Assembly (NCBI GenBank): GCA_963697965.1
Contig: OY969108.1
Span: forward strand, 1,984,001-2,048,000
Reading direction: 5' to 3'
Origin: JAPLJC01 sp963697965
GTDB taxonomy: Bacteria; Desulfobacterota; Desulfobaccia; Desulfobaccales; 0-14-0-80-60-11
DNA length: 64,000 nucleotides
Each line of letters opens with the position of its first letter. The first letter of the stretch is position 1. Positions 54,692-62,590 of the stretch are shown piece by piece. The position numbers were made by a program, and so were the translations under genes. The notes under the pieces are model-generated. The model saw only the letters and a list, made by a program, of their open reading frames with translations. It made no database searches and was not told where the DNA came from.

Positions 54692-55438
54692 ATGGAGCAG
54701 ATGGTATCAGTAGCCCTGGTAACCGGCGCCGCCCGCGGAATTGGCCGGGCCATCGCCCTGGTCCTGGCACGCCCCCGATTGACCCTCTATCTCAACGATA
54801 TCGCCTTGGGAGAAGAGGCTGTAAGGACTCAACAGGAGGTTAACGGCAAGGGGGCCCAGGCAAAATTGATCGAATTCAACGTGGCCGATGCCGGGCAGGT
54901 GCAGCAGGGTGTGGATGAGATCCTCAAAGAGAGCGGCCGTCTGGATCTTCTGGTGAACAACGCCGGCATCACCAGGGACAACCTCATCCTGCGGATGAAG
55001 GAGGCGGAATGGGACGCGGTGCTGGCGGTGAACCTCAAAGGGGCTTATAATTGCATGCGGGCGGTGAGCAAGGCTATGGTTAAGCAGCGCTTCGGACGCA
55101 TCATCAACATCAGTTCGGTGGTGGGGGTGATGGGCAACGCGGGCCAGGCCAACTATGTGGCCTCCAAAGCCGGGTTGATCGGCCTGACCAAGGCGGTGGC
55201 CCGGGAGCTGGCCTCCCGCAATATTACTGTGAACGCCGTGGCCCCCGGCTTTATTCAGACGGAAATGACCGAATCCTTACCGGCCAAAGTTAAGGAAGAG
55301 ATGCTGGCCCAGATTCCCCTGGGCCGGTTCGGCACTCCTGAGGAGGTGGCTCAAGCGGTGGCCTTTCTGGCCTCCGACGCCGCGGCTTACCTCACTGGCC
55401 AGGTGATTCACGTTAATGGCGGCATGTTGATGATTTAA
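54692..55438 (+). CDS. fabG: 3-oxoacyl-[acyl-carrier-protein] reductase
   Basis: A 248-residue short-chain dehydrogenase that reduces 3-oxoacyl-ACP with NADPH in fatty acid elongation. The cofactor motif is TGAARGIGRAIA (TGxxxGIG), then NNAG, and the catalytic Ser-Tyr-Lys is in NISSVVGVMGNAGQANYVAS with the K two residues later. The end, AYLTGQVIHVNGGMLM, is typical of FabG. A more distal ATG at 54701 is possible. acpP follows after a 22-nt gap. Confidence 0.95.
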   Translation: MEQMVSVALVTGAARGIGRAIALVLARPRLTLYLNDIALGEEAVRTQQEVNGKGAQAKLIEFNVADAGQVQQGVDEILKESGRLDLLVNNAGITRDNLILRMKEAEWDAVLAVNLKGAYNCMRAVSKAMVKQRFGRIINISSVVGVMGNAGQANYVASKAGLIGLTKAVARELASRNITVNAVAPGFIQTEMTESLPAKVKEEMLAQIPLGRFGTPEEVAQAVAFLASDAAAYLTGQVIHVNGGMLMI

Positions 55439-55460
55439 CAGAAAATAGGAGGTTTTGTCG

Positions 55461-55700
55461 ATGGGTGCAACTGAAGATAAGGTGATTGACATAATCGTGG
55501 ACAAATTGGGGGTGGAACGCTCAGAGGTCACCCCGGAGGCGGTCTTTGTGGATGACCTGGGGGCCGACTCGCTGGATCTGGTGGAGTTGATCATGGCCAT
55601 GGAGGAAGAATTCGGCATGGAAATCGCCGATGAGCAAGCGGAAAAGTTGAGGACCGTCCAGGATGTCATCACCTTCGTCAAAGCCCATGCCGCCGCCTGA
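55461..55700 (+). CDS. acpP: Acyl carrier protein
   Basis: A 79-residue acidic acyl carrier. The phosphopantetheine serine is Ser37 in LGADSLDLVELIM. The start at 55461 is supported by AGGAGG eight nt upstream; a TTG six nt earlier is in frame but poorer. It lies between fabG and rpiB and overlaps the latter by 14 nt. Confidence 0.97.
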   Translation: MGATEDKVIDIIVDKLGVERSEVTPEAVFVDDLGADSLDLVELIMAMEEEFGMEIADEQAEKLRTVQDVITFVKAHAAA

Positions 55701-56175
55701 GCGCGGAGGCGTCATCGCCGTTGCCTGCGACCACGCCGGCTTTGGCCTGAAAAAAGAGATCGTCGAACTGTTGTGCGAACTGAAGGTGGAGGTCTTGGAC
55801 CTCGGCTGCGCCAATGCCCAGCAATCGGTGCATTACCCGCTGTTCGGAAAAATGGTGGTGGACGCCATGTTAGCACGGCCCGGAAGCCGGGGCATCCTGA
55901 TCTGCGGCACCGGCCTGGGGATGAGCATCATGGCCAACCGCTTTCCGGGCATCCGGGCGGCCCTGTGCCACGACCTTTATGCCGCGCTGATGTGCAGACG
56001 GCACAACGACGCCAATCTCCTGGTAATGGGCGGCCGGGTTATCGGTCCCGATCTCGGCAAAGAAATCGTGCGCACCTGGCTGGGCACCCCCTTTGAAGGC
56101 GGCCGCCACCAAGAGCGCCTCGATCTGTTGGAGCAGTTGGCCCAGGAGAAACCCCGGGCCGGAGCAACCCCGTAA
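55687..56175 (+). CDS. rpiB: Ribose-5-phosphate isomerase B
   Basis: A 162-residue RpiB, interconverting ribose 5-phosphate and ribulose 5-phosphate. VAVACDHAGFGLKKEI-like (ACDHAGFGLKKEI) is the start of the fold, ILICGTGLGMSIMANRFPGI is the active-site block with the catalytic Cys, and CRRHNDANLLVMGGRVIG follows. The start at 55687 lies inside acpP; an in-frame codon at 55663 would lengthen the overlap. Its stop overlaps the glyA start (TAATG). rpiB-glyA-nrdR is a common arrangement. Confidence 0.95.
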   Translation: MPPPERGGVIAVACDHAGFGLKKEIVELLCELKVEVLDLGCANAQQSVHYPLFGKMVVDAMLARPGSRGILICGTGLGMSIMANRFPGIRAALCHDLYAALMCRRHNDANLLVMGGRVIGPDLGKEIVRTWLGTPFEGGRHQERLDLLEQLAQEKPRAGATP

Positions 56176-57437
56176 TGGATCAGATGGATGACTTGGCCCG
56201 CATCGATCCTGCCATCTACTCGGTCATCGAGCGGGAGCGGCAGCGGCAGCTCCAGAAGCTGGAGTTGATCGCCTCGGAAAATTTCGTAAGCAAGGCGGTG
56301 CTCCAGGCCCAGGGCTCCATCCTGACCCACAAGTATGCCGAAGGTTATCCGGGGCGGCGCTTCTACGGCGGTTGCGAATTTGTGGACACCGCCGAAAACC
56401 TGGCTTTAAGCCGCGTGAAGGAGATCTTCGGCGCGGCCTACGCCAACGTCCAGCCCCATTCCGGCACCCAGGCCAACATGGCCGTCTATTTCTCCTTCCT
56501 CAAGCCCGGGGACACCATCCTGGGCATGGACCTGTCCCACGGCGGTCACCTGAGCCACGGAGCCCCGGTCAACTTTTCCGGCCGCCTCTATAAGGCAGTA
56601 ACTTACGGAGTGGATCGCCAGAGCGAAGAAGTGGACTTCGCCGTGGTCCGGGAACTGGCCCTGAAACACCGCCCCAAGATGATCATCGCCGGCGCCAGCG
56701 CCTACCCCCGCATACTCGATTTTTCCAAGTTTGCCGAGATCGCCGGGGAGGTGGGGGCCTATCTCATGGTGGACATGGCCCATATCGCCGGTCTGATTGC
56801 CGGAGGGCTGCATCCCAACCCCCTGCCGGCCGCGGACTTCGTCACCTCCACCACTCACAAGACCCTGCGCGGCCCCCGGGGCGGCCTCATCCTGGCCCAG
56901 GCCAAATACGGCAAGGCCCTGGACAGCCAGATCTTCCCGGGGATTCAAGGCGGCCCCTTGATGCATATCATTGCCGCCAAGGCCGTGTCTTTCAAGGAAG
57001 CCCTGGCGCCCTCCTTCAATCGCTACCAGGCGCAGATAGTGGCCAACGCCCGCACCTTGGGGGAAGCCTTTACCCACCGGGGTTACCGCCTGGTGGCCGG
57101 CGGCACCGACACCCACCTGCTGCTGGTGGACCTGAACGCCACCGGCCTCACCGGGCGCGAGGCGGAAGAGGCCCTGGACCGGGCCGGCATCACGGTCAAC
57201 AAAAACGCCATCCCCTTCGATCAGCGCCCCCCCACCATCACCAGCGGCATCCGGGTGGGCACCCCGGCCCTCACGACCCGGGGCATGAAAGAGAAGGAGA
57301 TGGAGGTGGTGGCCGACTTCATGGACCAGGCCCTTAGCTCCCCCATGGATACCCATCTCCTGGCCAGGCTGGCGGACCAGGTGCAGGACTTCTGCGCCCA
57401 GTTTCCCCTGTTTGCCGAGGAATGGATCGGGGTCTGA
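56175..57437 (+). CDS. glyA: Serine hydroxymethyltransferase
   Basis: A 420-residue PLP enzyme converting serine and tetrahydrofolate to glycine and methylene-THF. The PLP lysine is in VTSTTHKTLRGPRGG. Other signatures are LIASENFVSKAVL, TNKYAEGYPG-like (THKYAEGYPGRRFYGG) and QPHSGTQANMAVYFSFLKPG. The length is standard. It overlaps the rpiB stop by one base (TAATG). Confidence 0.98.
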   Translation: MDQMDDLARIDPAIYSVIERERQRQLQKLELIASENFVSKAVLQAQGSILTHKYAEGYPGRRFYGGCEFVDTAENLALSRVKEIFGAAYANVQPHSGTQANMAVYFSFLKPGDTILGMDLSHGGHLSHGAPVNFSGRLYKAVTYGVDRQSEEVDFAVVRELALKHRPKMIIAGASAYPRILDFSKFAEIAGEVGAYLMVDMAHIAGLIAGGLHPNPLPAADFVTSTTHKTLRGPRGGLILAQAKYGKALDSQIFPGIQGGPLMHIIAAKAVSFKEALAPSFNRYQAQIVANARTLGEAFTHRGYRLVAGGTDTHLLLVDLNATGLTGREAEEALDRAGITVNKNAIPFDQRPPTITSGIRVGTPALTTRGMKEKEMEVVADFMDQALSSPMDTHLLARLADQVQDFCAQFPLFAEEWIGV

Positions 57438-57796
57438 TAACCCCGTGCGTGGGGTGGGCGTCCCTGCCCGCCGGCGGCAAGGCCCCAGAAAAGATGACGG
57501 GCGAGACCTGCGCCTTTCGCCGTTGAGGCGCTTCGGTATCAGATAATAACTTAATTTGCCTGTATTCTCTAAGCGAATAACATATAAGGCTCCTGGAGAA
57601 GTCATATCAATGGCGAAATCAAGGTTATTGACTTGTTCCCTCCCCCTCGAGGGGGCGACACCGGGTGGGGGTGTTGTAATTAGTTGCGTTTTATAAAATA
57701 GTTAACAACAACTGACGCCCCCCTCCCCCTAACCCCCTCCCACCGTGGGGAGGGGGAAAAGACGCATCAATTTGTCGCCCCTAATTGTATTTCACC
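57438..57796. other. Gap between glyA and nrdR with MITE-core sequence
   Basis: These 359 nt hold no gene. 57640-57770 has the core of the MITE-like family: CCCTCGAGGGGGCGACACCG, GGGTGGGGGTG, then CCCCCTCCCCCTAACCCCC with a G-rich arm (GTGGGGAGGGGG). The outer ends seen at 31524 and 45746 are absent, so it is partial or diverged. Confidence 0.6.
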
Positions 57797-58270
57797 ATGC
57801 GCTGCCCTTACTGCCACAGCACCAACATTAAAGTGATCGATTCCCGCCCCAGCCGGGAGGCCAATGCCATCCGGCGCCGCCGGGAGTGCCTCCACTGTGA
57901 GCGGCGCTTCACCACCTACGAACAGGTGGAGGAGAGCATGCCGCTGGTGGTGAAGAAGGACGGCCGCCGGGAACCGTTTCAGCGGTCCAAGTTATACGAA
58001 GGCATCATTAAGGCCTGCGAGAAGCGGCCGGTCTCGATCGACGCCATCGAGAATTTTCTGGACGGCCTGGAACGGGAGATGCTGGAGGGCGGCCAGCGGG
58101 AGATCGCCTCTGGTTGGATCGGCGAACGGGTGATGGCCCAGATGCGCCAATGGGATGAAGTGGCCTACGTGCGCTTCGCCTCGGTTTACCGGCACTTCAC
58201 CGACGCCACCGACTTCATGGAGGAGATTCGCCGCCTCCTGGCCTCCCGCAAGGAAGAAAAAAAGGCGTAA
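57797..58270 (+). CDS. nrdR: Transcriptional repressor NrdR
   Basis: A 157-residue NrdR, the zinc-ribbon and ATP-cone repressor of ribonucleotide reductase genes. The zinc finger uses C3, C6, C31, C34 (MRCPYCHSTN; CLHCERRFTT). The ATP-cone follows with VVKKDGRREPFQRSKLYEGI. The C-terminal part has VAYVRFASVYRHF. The start at 57797 (MRCPYC) is the conserved one. It commonly follows glyA and rpiB, as here. Confidence 0.97.
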   Translation: MRCPYCHSTNIKVIDSRPSREANAIRRRRECLHCERRFTTYEQVEESMPLVVKKDGRREPFQRSKLYEGIIKACEKRPVSIDAIENFLDGLEREMLEGGQREIASGWIGERVMAQMRQWDEVAYVRFASVYRHFTDATDFMEEIRRLLASRKEEKKA

Positions 58271-58293
58271 TTTGGAGTGAATGCCAAGGAGAT

Positions 58294-58317
58294 CACAGGC
58301 TGGAAGCCTGTGCCACC
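58294..58317. repeat. CACAGGCTGGAAGCCTGTGC REP-like palindrome
   Basis: Identical in core to 23083-23107 and 53243-53266, with the same CACC flank. It lies between nrdR and the GDT1-like gene. Confidence 0.88.
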
Positions 58318-58373
58318 GGCCCCTGCCCTACCCCCGCCCCCTCCCGATCCCATGAGAAAAGGTGAAGATAATT

Positions 58374-58646
58374 ATGAGTTGGAAGATTTTTTGGGTAACT
58401 TTCGGAACCATTTTCCTGGCGGAAATGGGTGATAAGACTCAGCTTGCAGCTCTGACCTTGGCTGCCGACACCAGGATGCCCCTGTCGGTGCTGGTGGGAG
58501 CGTGCGCCGCTTTCTGCCTGGCCATTCTCCTGACGATAGTTATCGGGAGCACCGTGAATCATCTGCTCCCCGAGGGGATTCTGAAGAAGCTTGCCGGTAC
58601 AATATTCATCGTTAGCGGGGGGCTGATCCTCTGGGGTAAATTGTGA
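58374..58646 (+). CDS. GDT1/TMEM165 (UPF0016) half-transporter
   Basis: A 90-residue membrane protein with one copy of the family signature EMGDKTQ (FLAEMGDKTQLAAL) and three helices (WKIFWVTFGTIFLAEMG, LSVLVGACAAFCLAILLTIV, LAGTIFIVSGGLILW). Typical family members carry two such halves; single-half proteins are known to work as pairs. Relatives transport Mn2+ or Ca2+. No second half is adjacent, so it may form a homodimer. AAGGTG is eight nt upstream of the ATG. Confidence 0.85.
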   Translation: MSWKIFWVTFGTIFLAEMGDKTQLAALTLAADTRMPLSVLVGACAAFCLAILLTIVIGSTVNHLLPEGILKKLAGTIFIVSGGLILWGKL

Positions 58647-58924
58647 TCTTGCCGCGGGTTGATACAGGATTGGTTAAGTATGCAATCGCCAAAGAAAAAG
58701 GATTTGTGCCAATTCCCAAGGCGCGCTTGGAAACGCCAATTATCCTTTTTAACCCCCCCGTTGCCAAAGGGGGGCAGGAGGGGTTTAAAGTAAGTTCCTG
58801 AAATTACCCTAAATCCCCCTTTTCCAAAGGGGGACTTTAACAGCCTTGGAACCTACCGCGGCCCAAAAGTAGGGGCGGGTTAAAACCCGCCCCTGCGCCA
58901 AATCCGATAGCAATTCCCGCCGCC
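58647..58924. repeat. Gap with CCCCTTTGG-type and CCCGCCCC palindromes
   Basis: It holds CCCCCCGTTGCCAAAGGGGG (58751-58777), AAATCCCCCTTTTCCAAAGG (58811-58838) and a GTAGGGGCGGGTTAAAACCC palindrome (58869-58895). These lie downstream of convergent genes and may act as bidirectional terminators. Confidence 0.6.
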
Positions 58925-60322
58925 CTACATCACCAGGATCTCTTCCAGGCCATCCTTCCAGCCATCCCAGAGAAAGGCGTCCAGCCGCCCCTGGGCGATG
59001 ACCCGGAAGGCATAGCGAGCCTGGGACGCATAAAAGTCGCAATTGGGCGCCGGGGCCTCGAGCCGTCCGTTGATGGCATAGACCTCCGCAGGACAGGGGG
59101 CCCCGCAGAAGTGGCGCACCGCGCATTGTTTGCAGGGGTCCAACTGCTCCACTACCCGGGTGGTCACCCGTTTGAAGGCCGGGGTGGCCAGCAGCTCGGC
59201 GACCGGGGTCTCAAAGAGGTTGCCGCCGTGGAACTCCGGCAGCCCCAGGAACTCGCTGCACGGGGCCACTTCGCCCGCGGCCCCAACTGCGAAGAAGCAG
59301 CGGCCGCCGCCGCAGGGGGAGATGTCGCACATGAGCCGCCGGGCCCCCGGCGCCACCAGCCCCAGGAGCAGGTTGGCGAAGTTGCCCACCACCAATTTCC
59401 GGCCCGTCTGTTCATAGAGCTCGTAGCTCCGGTCCAGGGCCCGGAAAAAGAAATGGGCCAGTTCCTCCTGGTCCGGCATCAGCGAGCGCCCGCCGCTCTG
59501 GGTGCCCCGCACCGGGTTGAGCAGGACGTTGGCCGTCCCCCGCTCATGGAAAAACTCTACCAACTCCGGCAGGTGCCGGACATTTTCCTTGGTTACCGTG
59601 GTGATCACGTTGAGCCCGGGGTAGTCGTGCAATTCCTCCAGCACCTTGACGGTGCCGGCGAAGACGCCGCGGCCGCCCCAGGTGTGGCGGCTGCGATCCG
59701 CGATCTCGGCGGTAGGCCCGTCCAGGGAGATGCCGATGCCGGCCCCGTGAGCCACCAGGAAATCCCGGGCGTTTTTGTCCAGCAACACCGCGTTGGTCTG
59801 TACGCCGAAGCGAAAATAATCGCCGTATTGGGCAATGCCCTGAAAGACCGCATCTTTCGCCAGCAGCGGCTCGCTGCCATGAAAAACGAGTTGCGGTCTG
59901 GCGCCCTCCGGCAGTTTTTTCTTAAAGAATTCTGAGAGCACGGAGAGGCCCTCCAGCACTTTGGCCGGCTCCATGTCGCGGCCGGTCCGCCGAGCCTCCC
60001 GGGGCAGGTAACAGTAGCCGCAATCGAGGTTGCAGCGCTCCGTGGGGTTGAAATAGACTGCGGAGGGCAGCAACCCGAAGCGGACATTGTGCAGGTCGGA
60101 TGCCAACCTGGCCTCTTTTTCCCGGAATACCTTGGGCAGCTCGCCCCCCAGCAGGTAATCCAGGGCCTCCTCGCGAGGCGAGAGCACCCAAAAGGCGGTG
60201 TCCGCGTTAATCAGGGCCACGTAGTCCGGGTGGCCCACCTCCAGGACGTCGAAATGGGGCCCGGCCCCGGCGTTGACCGTTGCCAGGGACGGGCCCTCGA
60301 GGTTTGGGGTTTTGGTCGCCAT
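58925..60322 (-). CDS. Radical SAM/SPASM peptide maturase, CbpB-like
   Basis: A 465-residue radical SAM enzyme with a peptide-modifying architecture. An N-terminal region (residues about 25-80) may bind the leader peptide. The SAM cluster is CNLDCGYC (C97, C101, C104). The C-terminal SPASM domain has several cysteines: CDISPCGGGRCFF, then CKQCAVRHFCGAPC and a final Cys in PNCDFYASQ. It starts four nt after a 38-residue peptide gene, the classic precursor-maturase order. It resembles what I recall as the CbpB family, which acts on CbpA peptides. The modification is unknown; other SPASM maturases make thioether crosslinks to Cys. A cobalamin riboswitch lies upstream of the pair. Confidence 0.85.
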   Translation of the reverse strand: MATKTPNLEGPSLATVNAGAGPHFDVLEVGHPDYVALINADTAFWVLSPREEALDYLLGGELPKVFREKEARLASDLHNVRFGLLPSAVYFNPTERCNLDCGYCYLPREARRTGRDMEPAKVLEGLSVLSEFFKKKLPEGARPQLVFHGSEPLLAKDAVFQGIAQYGDYFRFGVQTNAVLLDKNARDFLVAHGAGIGISLDGPTAEIADRSRHTWGGRGVFAGTVKVLEELHDYPGLNVITTVTKENVRHLPELVEFFHERGTANVLLNPVRGTQSGGRSLMPDQEELAHFFFRALDRSYELYEQTGRKLVVGNFANLLLGLVAPGARRLMCDISPCGGGRCFFAVGAAGEVAPCSEFLGLPEFHGGNLFETPVAELLATPAFKRVTTRVVEQLDPCKQCAVRHFCGAPCPAEVYAINGRLEAPAPNCDFYASQARYAFRVIAQGRLDAFLWDGWKDGLEEILVM

Positions 60323-60326
60323 AGCC

Positions 60327-60443
60327 CTACTTGGCCTTTTTGGCGTCCGCCATCAGGTAGTGGGACAGGCCCACCTGATCGCCGTTGGGGGCGCAGGTGT
60401 AGCGGATACTGATGGCTTTCTTACAACTCGGTTCTTTCTGCAT
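60327..60443 (-). CDS. Short peptide precursor of the radical SAM enzyme (CbpA-like)
   Basis: A 38-residue peptide: MQKEPSCKKAISIRYTCAPN plus an end containing DQVGLSHYLMADAKKAK. Cys7 and Cys17 are candidate modification sites. It has an unusually strong ribosome site (GGAAGGAGG eight nt before the ATG), much better than its neighbours, as expected for a highly made precursor. The maturase starts four nt after its stop. The C-terminal basic tail could be recognised or removed. Calling it a RiPP precursor rests on size, cysteines and position. Confidence 0.8.
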   Translation of the reverse strand: MQKEPSCKKAISIRYTCAPNGDQVGLSHYLMADAKKAK

Positions 60444-60692
60444 ATAGGGGTCCTCCTTCCTCGGTGGTTTACCGGCCAGGCCAGCGCATAAGCGGCCGCC
60501 GGGGTGACATCCGTGTAGAACCGCCGCCCTCGGCGGTTCTGGCGCCGTCGCAGCGCCGGTGCTACATAAAAAAAGAAGTGGTGGCACAGGCGCTGCGCCT
60601 GTGCTTACGTAGGGTGGGCACCGCCCACCCATTCCTCTTGAAACAAAAACTGTCCCGCTCTTCATCTTGGGCGACCCAGCGGGTCGCCCCTA
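60444..60692. repeat. Leader segment with four palindromes between terminator and precursor gene
   Basis: Between the precursor gene and the terminator lie a CCGCCGCCCTCGGCGG hairpin (about 60521-60536), GGTGGCACAGGCGCTGCGCC plus TGTGC (60581-60604), GTAGGGTGGGCACCGCCCAC (60609-60629) and the GGGCGACCCAGCGGGTCGCC plus CCTAC repeat (60669-60693). They will be transcribed on the minus strand within the riboswitch leader if the terminator is read through. Confidence 0.75.
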
Positions 60693-60738
60693 CCAAAACA
60701 AAAAAGGGCGTCCCATCAAGATTGATGGAACTCCCTTT
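60693..60738 (-). terminator. Intrinsic terminator after the cobalamin riboswitch
   Basis: On the minus strand, AAAGGGAGTTCCATCAA, a short loop, TTGATGGGACGCCCTTT forms a long stem followed by TTTTGTTTTG. It lies 25 nt beyond the riboswitch 3' end, so it is the likely expression platform (attenuator). Confidence 0.85.
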
Positions 60739-60759
60739 ACCATCAGGAGCAATCGCTAA

Positions 60760-60940
60760 TCACCACCAGGCAGGTCTTCTGGCTCTGGGATCACCCGAAG
60801 AAAGCAGCCTTCCCGCCGGGGTTAGTGTTGCCTCCCCGTCAGTGGCCGGCGTTAGCCTTGCTTCCTCCGTCCCCCATCACAGCGGCGGGACCGCCCCGGA
60901 TTCGCACCGGGTTCCGGATTGCCTGGAAGTTCTTATTGAA
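60760..60940 (-). promoter_or_regulatory. Cobalamin riboswitch (B12 element)
   Basis: The minus strand carries the B12 element landmarks in order. First comes CCCGGTGCGAATCCGGGGCG (near 60911-60892), then GGTCCCGCCGCTGTGAT. The B12 box GCCACTG is at 60846-60840, then GGGAAGG, and the 3' conserved AGCCAGAAGACCTGCCTGG (60784-60764). It is followed by an intrinsic terminator and, downstream, by the peptide precursor and radical SAM genes. When bound to adenosylcobalamin such elements usually lower expression of the genes below. Confidence 0.93.
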
Positions 60941-60944
60941 TGTA

Positions 60945-60973
60945 TGATTAGCACGCCATTGGGCCTTTGTCAA
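60945..60973 (-). promoter_or_regulatory. Promoter of the riboswitch transcript
   Basis: On the minus strand TTGACA (60973-60968) matches the -35 consensus exactly. After 17 nt comes TAATCA (60950-60945) with an upstream TG for an extended -10. It lies directly before the riboswitch. Confidence 0.6.
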
Positions 60974-61143
60974 GACCTGAAGCCGGGAATTGTCAATAAG
61001 GACCAGGCCAAACCCAGCGCCTCGGTAGTGACTCATTTTGAATCCAGGAGAGCCACAATATCCTCAATCTCCCAAAGGCGATCTGTAACCCCTGCTTCCA
61101 TCGCCGGGGTCACTCTCAGGCTCTTATGAATCCGGCAAAAATT

Positions 61144-61875
61144 TTAATGCATATAGTGAAGGGCTACATGGTGAGCGTGGTTTTCAACCTTCTTTGAAAA
61201 ACCATTGGTGAGGCGGGTAAACCGGCGCATGGACATTCTCATGGTGAGGTTCTGCCTCTCCGCATAGCTGGTGGAAATATTCTTGGGGTCGGGGTTGCCG
61301 GTCATAGCCTCTTTTCTACTGGCGATAAACTTCGGTGGGCTATACCGCTTTTGCATCTTGGCCTCTGGACTCTCGCCATACATTTTAACCAGCATAGCAT
61401 AATCTATGTTTATGCCGAAAGCCCCATCTACCGCGTCTATATAAGCCTTTAAACCATCGGTGGTGAGTTGAACCCGGTTGGCAAGGCGGGAAGCCAAATC
61501 CTCCATAAAAATGTTGGCAGTTTCGGCATCCCGGTTCCCCACAAGCCAGCAAGGGACCAGTTTACTGTCGGCGCAAATGGCTACCCAAGTCCATACATCC
61601 CCATAGCCAAATTGCCCCTTCTTCTCATCCGGGACATTCTTGGCCTTGGCATAGCAGAATGACCATATCTCATCACATTGGAGACGTTTGCAACTCAGGT
61701 TACGGAATACCCGGTTTTGATACTCCGCGCAAGCCCTACCGATCTCCGGCACAAACTTGAGAACAGTATTAAAGGCTACATCGCATATTCTCGCCGTGGC
61801 GCGAAGGGAATTACCTTCCACCAGAACCGAAAGCATTTGCGCCTGCTTTTGCCTACTCAATCTGTTCATGCTCAT
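61144..61875 (-). mobile_element. IS1-family transposase
   Basis: A 243-residue intact transposase of the IS1 type in one frame. An N-terminal helix-turn-helix (GNSLRATARICDVAFNTVLK) precedes the DDE catalytic domain: CDEIWSF (first Asp), TTDGLKAYI (second) and SYAERQNLTMRM (Glu). WVAICADSKLVPCWLVGNRD is also typical. Terminal inverted repeats could not be located with confidence, so the element limits are unknown. It lies between the riboswitch unit and the tRNA-like gene. Confidence 0.9.
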
Positions 61876-61952
61876 ATTATATGCTTGAGCCGCTCAAGCT
61901 GTCAAGATAAAAATTGACTTTCACAAAAAAATAATTAATTATCAGGGAAAGG

Positions 61953-62025
61953 TGGGCCGGGGCGGATTCGAACCGCCAACAAGGAGCTTAGTAGGCACTT
62001 CCTCTGTCCATTGAGGTACCGGCCC
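61953..62025 (-). tRNA. tRNA-like gene, Arg-type body with anticodon ACT (possibly degenerate)
   Basis: A 73-nt cloverleaf can be drawn on the minus strand. The acceptor GGGCCGG pairs perfectly with CCGGCCC. The D stem is CCTC/GAGG with loop AATGGACA, of tRNA-Arg style. The T arm is GGCGG-TTCGAAT-CCGCC. The anticodon stem AGTGC/GCTCC has two mismatches, and the loop CTACTAA gives anticodon ACT, which is not normal for Arg (CCT or TCT) and unusual for Ser. The encoded 3' end is A then CCT, so CCA is not fully encoded. It may be a pseudo-tRNA. Confidence 0.6.
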
Positions 62026-62026
62026 C

Positions 62027-62071
62027 AAATGGCTTACCGCTACGGCCACTAACCTCGGCGGTAGGCCATTT
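62027..62071. repeat. 14-bp inverted repeat adjoining the tRNA-like gene
   Basis: AAATGGCTTACCGC (62027-62040) and GCGGTAGGCCATTT (62058-62071) pair with one G-T exception, with a 17-nt loop. It starts two nt outside the tRNA 5' end. On the plus strand TTTATT follows, so it could act as a terminator in that direction, although no plus-strand gene lies directly before it. Confidence 0.75.
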
Positions 62072-62077
62072 TTATTG

Positions 62078-62101
62078 GAATATAATAATATTATTATATT
62101 C
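62078..62101. promoter_or_regulatory. Perfect 24-bp AT-rich palindrome, candidate operator
   Basis: GAATATAATAAT followed by its exact reverse complement ATTATTATATTC. It lies 26 nt upstream of a TATAAT box (62128-62133) and 49 nt before the first gene of the HigBA-like operon, so it is a plausible binding site for the HTH protein encoded second. Confidence 0.65.
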
Positions 62102-62127
62102 TGCTGTCAACCGTTTCCCTCTTGATT

Positions 62128-62133
62128 TATAAT
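62128..62133 (+). promoter_or_regulatory. -10 box of the HigBA-like operon
   Basis: A perfect TATAAT 16 nt before the ATG at 62150. A clear -35 is not seen. The leader would be very short, without a ribosome site. Confidence 0.45.
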
Positions 62134-62149
62134 ATTTTTGTTATATACT

Positions 62150-62590
62150 ATGACTATAAACGGCCATTACCAGCTTTTCGACTACCTTGATTCTCGTGAC
62201 AGAAATGTGATGCAGGGGTGGGCTTCGGATTTTGATGAAGAGCAGCGTGGCCGGTTGGACCTTAGAATTGAGGTATTAGAGAGAGCAAAAGTGGGGGAAG
62301 ACCTGCCTCCCAAACTATTAACGCCCACAAGCGGGAAACCGAGACAAAGACATATCTTGGAAATGCCAATGAAAGGCCAAGTAGCTCTACGCCCCATGCT
62401 ATGTCGTGGGCCTATTGATATGGGTGGCGAATTTACATTTTTGGATGGGGCAGTTGAGCGCGATAGAAAATATGTACCTTTAGATGCCCCCAGAAGGGCC
62501 GAGGCAAATCGACAAGACTTAATTGAGCGAGGAGAAATTGGGCGTGAAAATCATAAGCGATTTAATATACAAGGTGAAAGAAGCTTTTAA
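62150..62590 (+). CDS. RelE/HigB-like protein (putative toxin)
   Basis: A 146-residue protein. The second half (LRPMLCRGPID, EFTFLDGAVERDRKYVPLDA, then NRQDLIERGEI) follows the strand-strand-helix pattern of HigB/RelE-like ribosome-dependent RNases. The match is by pattern, not a clear family motif. The frame extends to a TTG at 62138, but the ATG at 62150 is better. The gene is AT-rich. An HTH protein gene overlaps its 3' end by 47 nt, giving the toxin-first order of HigBA systems. Toxin function is inferred. Confidence 0.6.
   Translation: MTINGHYQLFDYLDSRDRNVMQGWASDFDEEQRGRLDLRIEVLERAKVGEDLPPKLLTPTSGKPRQRHILEMPMKGQVALRPMLCRGPIDMGGEFTFLDGAVERDRKYVPLDAPRRAEANRQDLIERGEIGRENHKRFNIQGERSF

Noticed and set aside
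60464..61129. Open frame of 221 codons on the plus strand
   Set aside because: It runs through repeats, the terminator and the cobalamin riboswitch, whose conserved structure on the minus strand explains the sequence.
61020..61960. Terminal inverted repeats of the IS1 element
   Set aside because: GGTAGTGACTCA near 61024 looked like an end, but no matching inverted copy was found to the right of the transposase gene.
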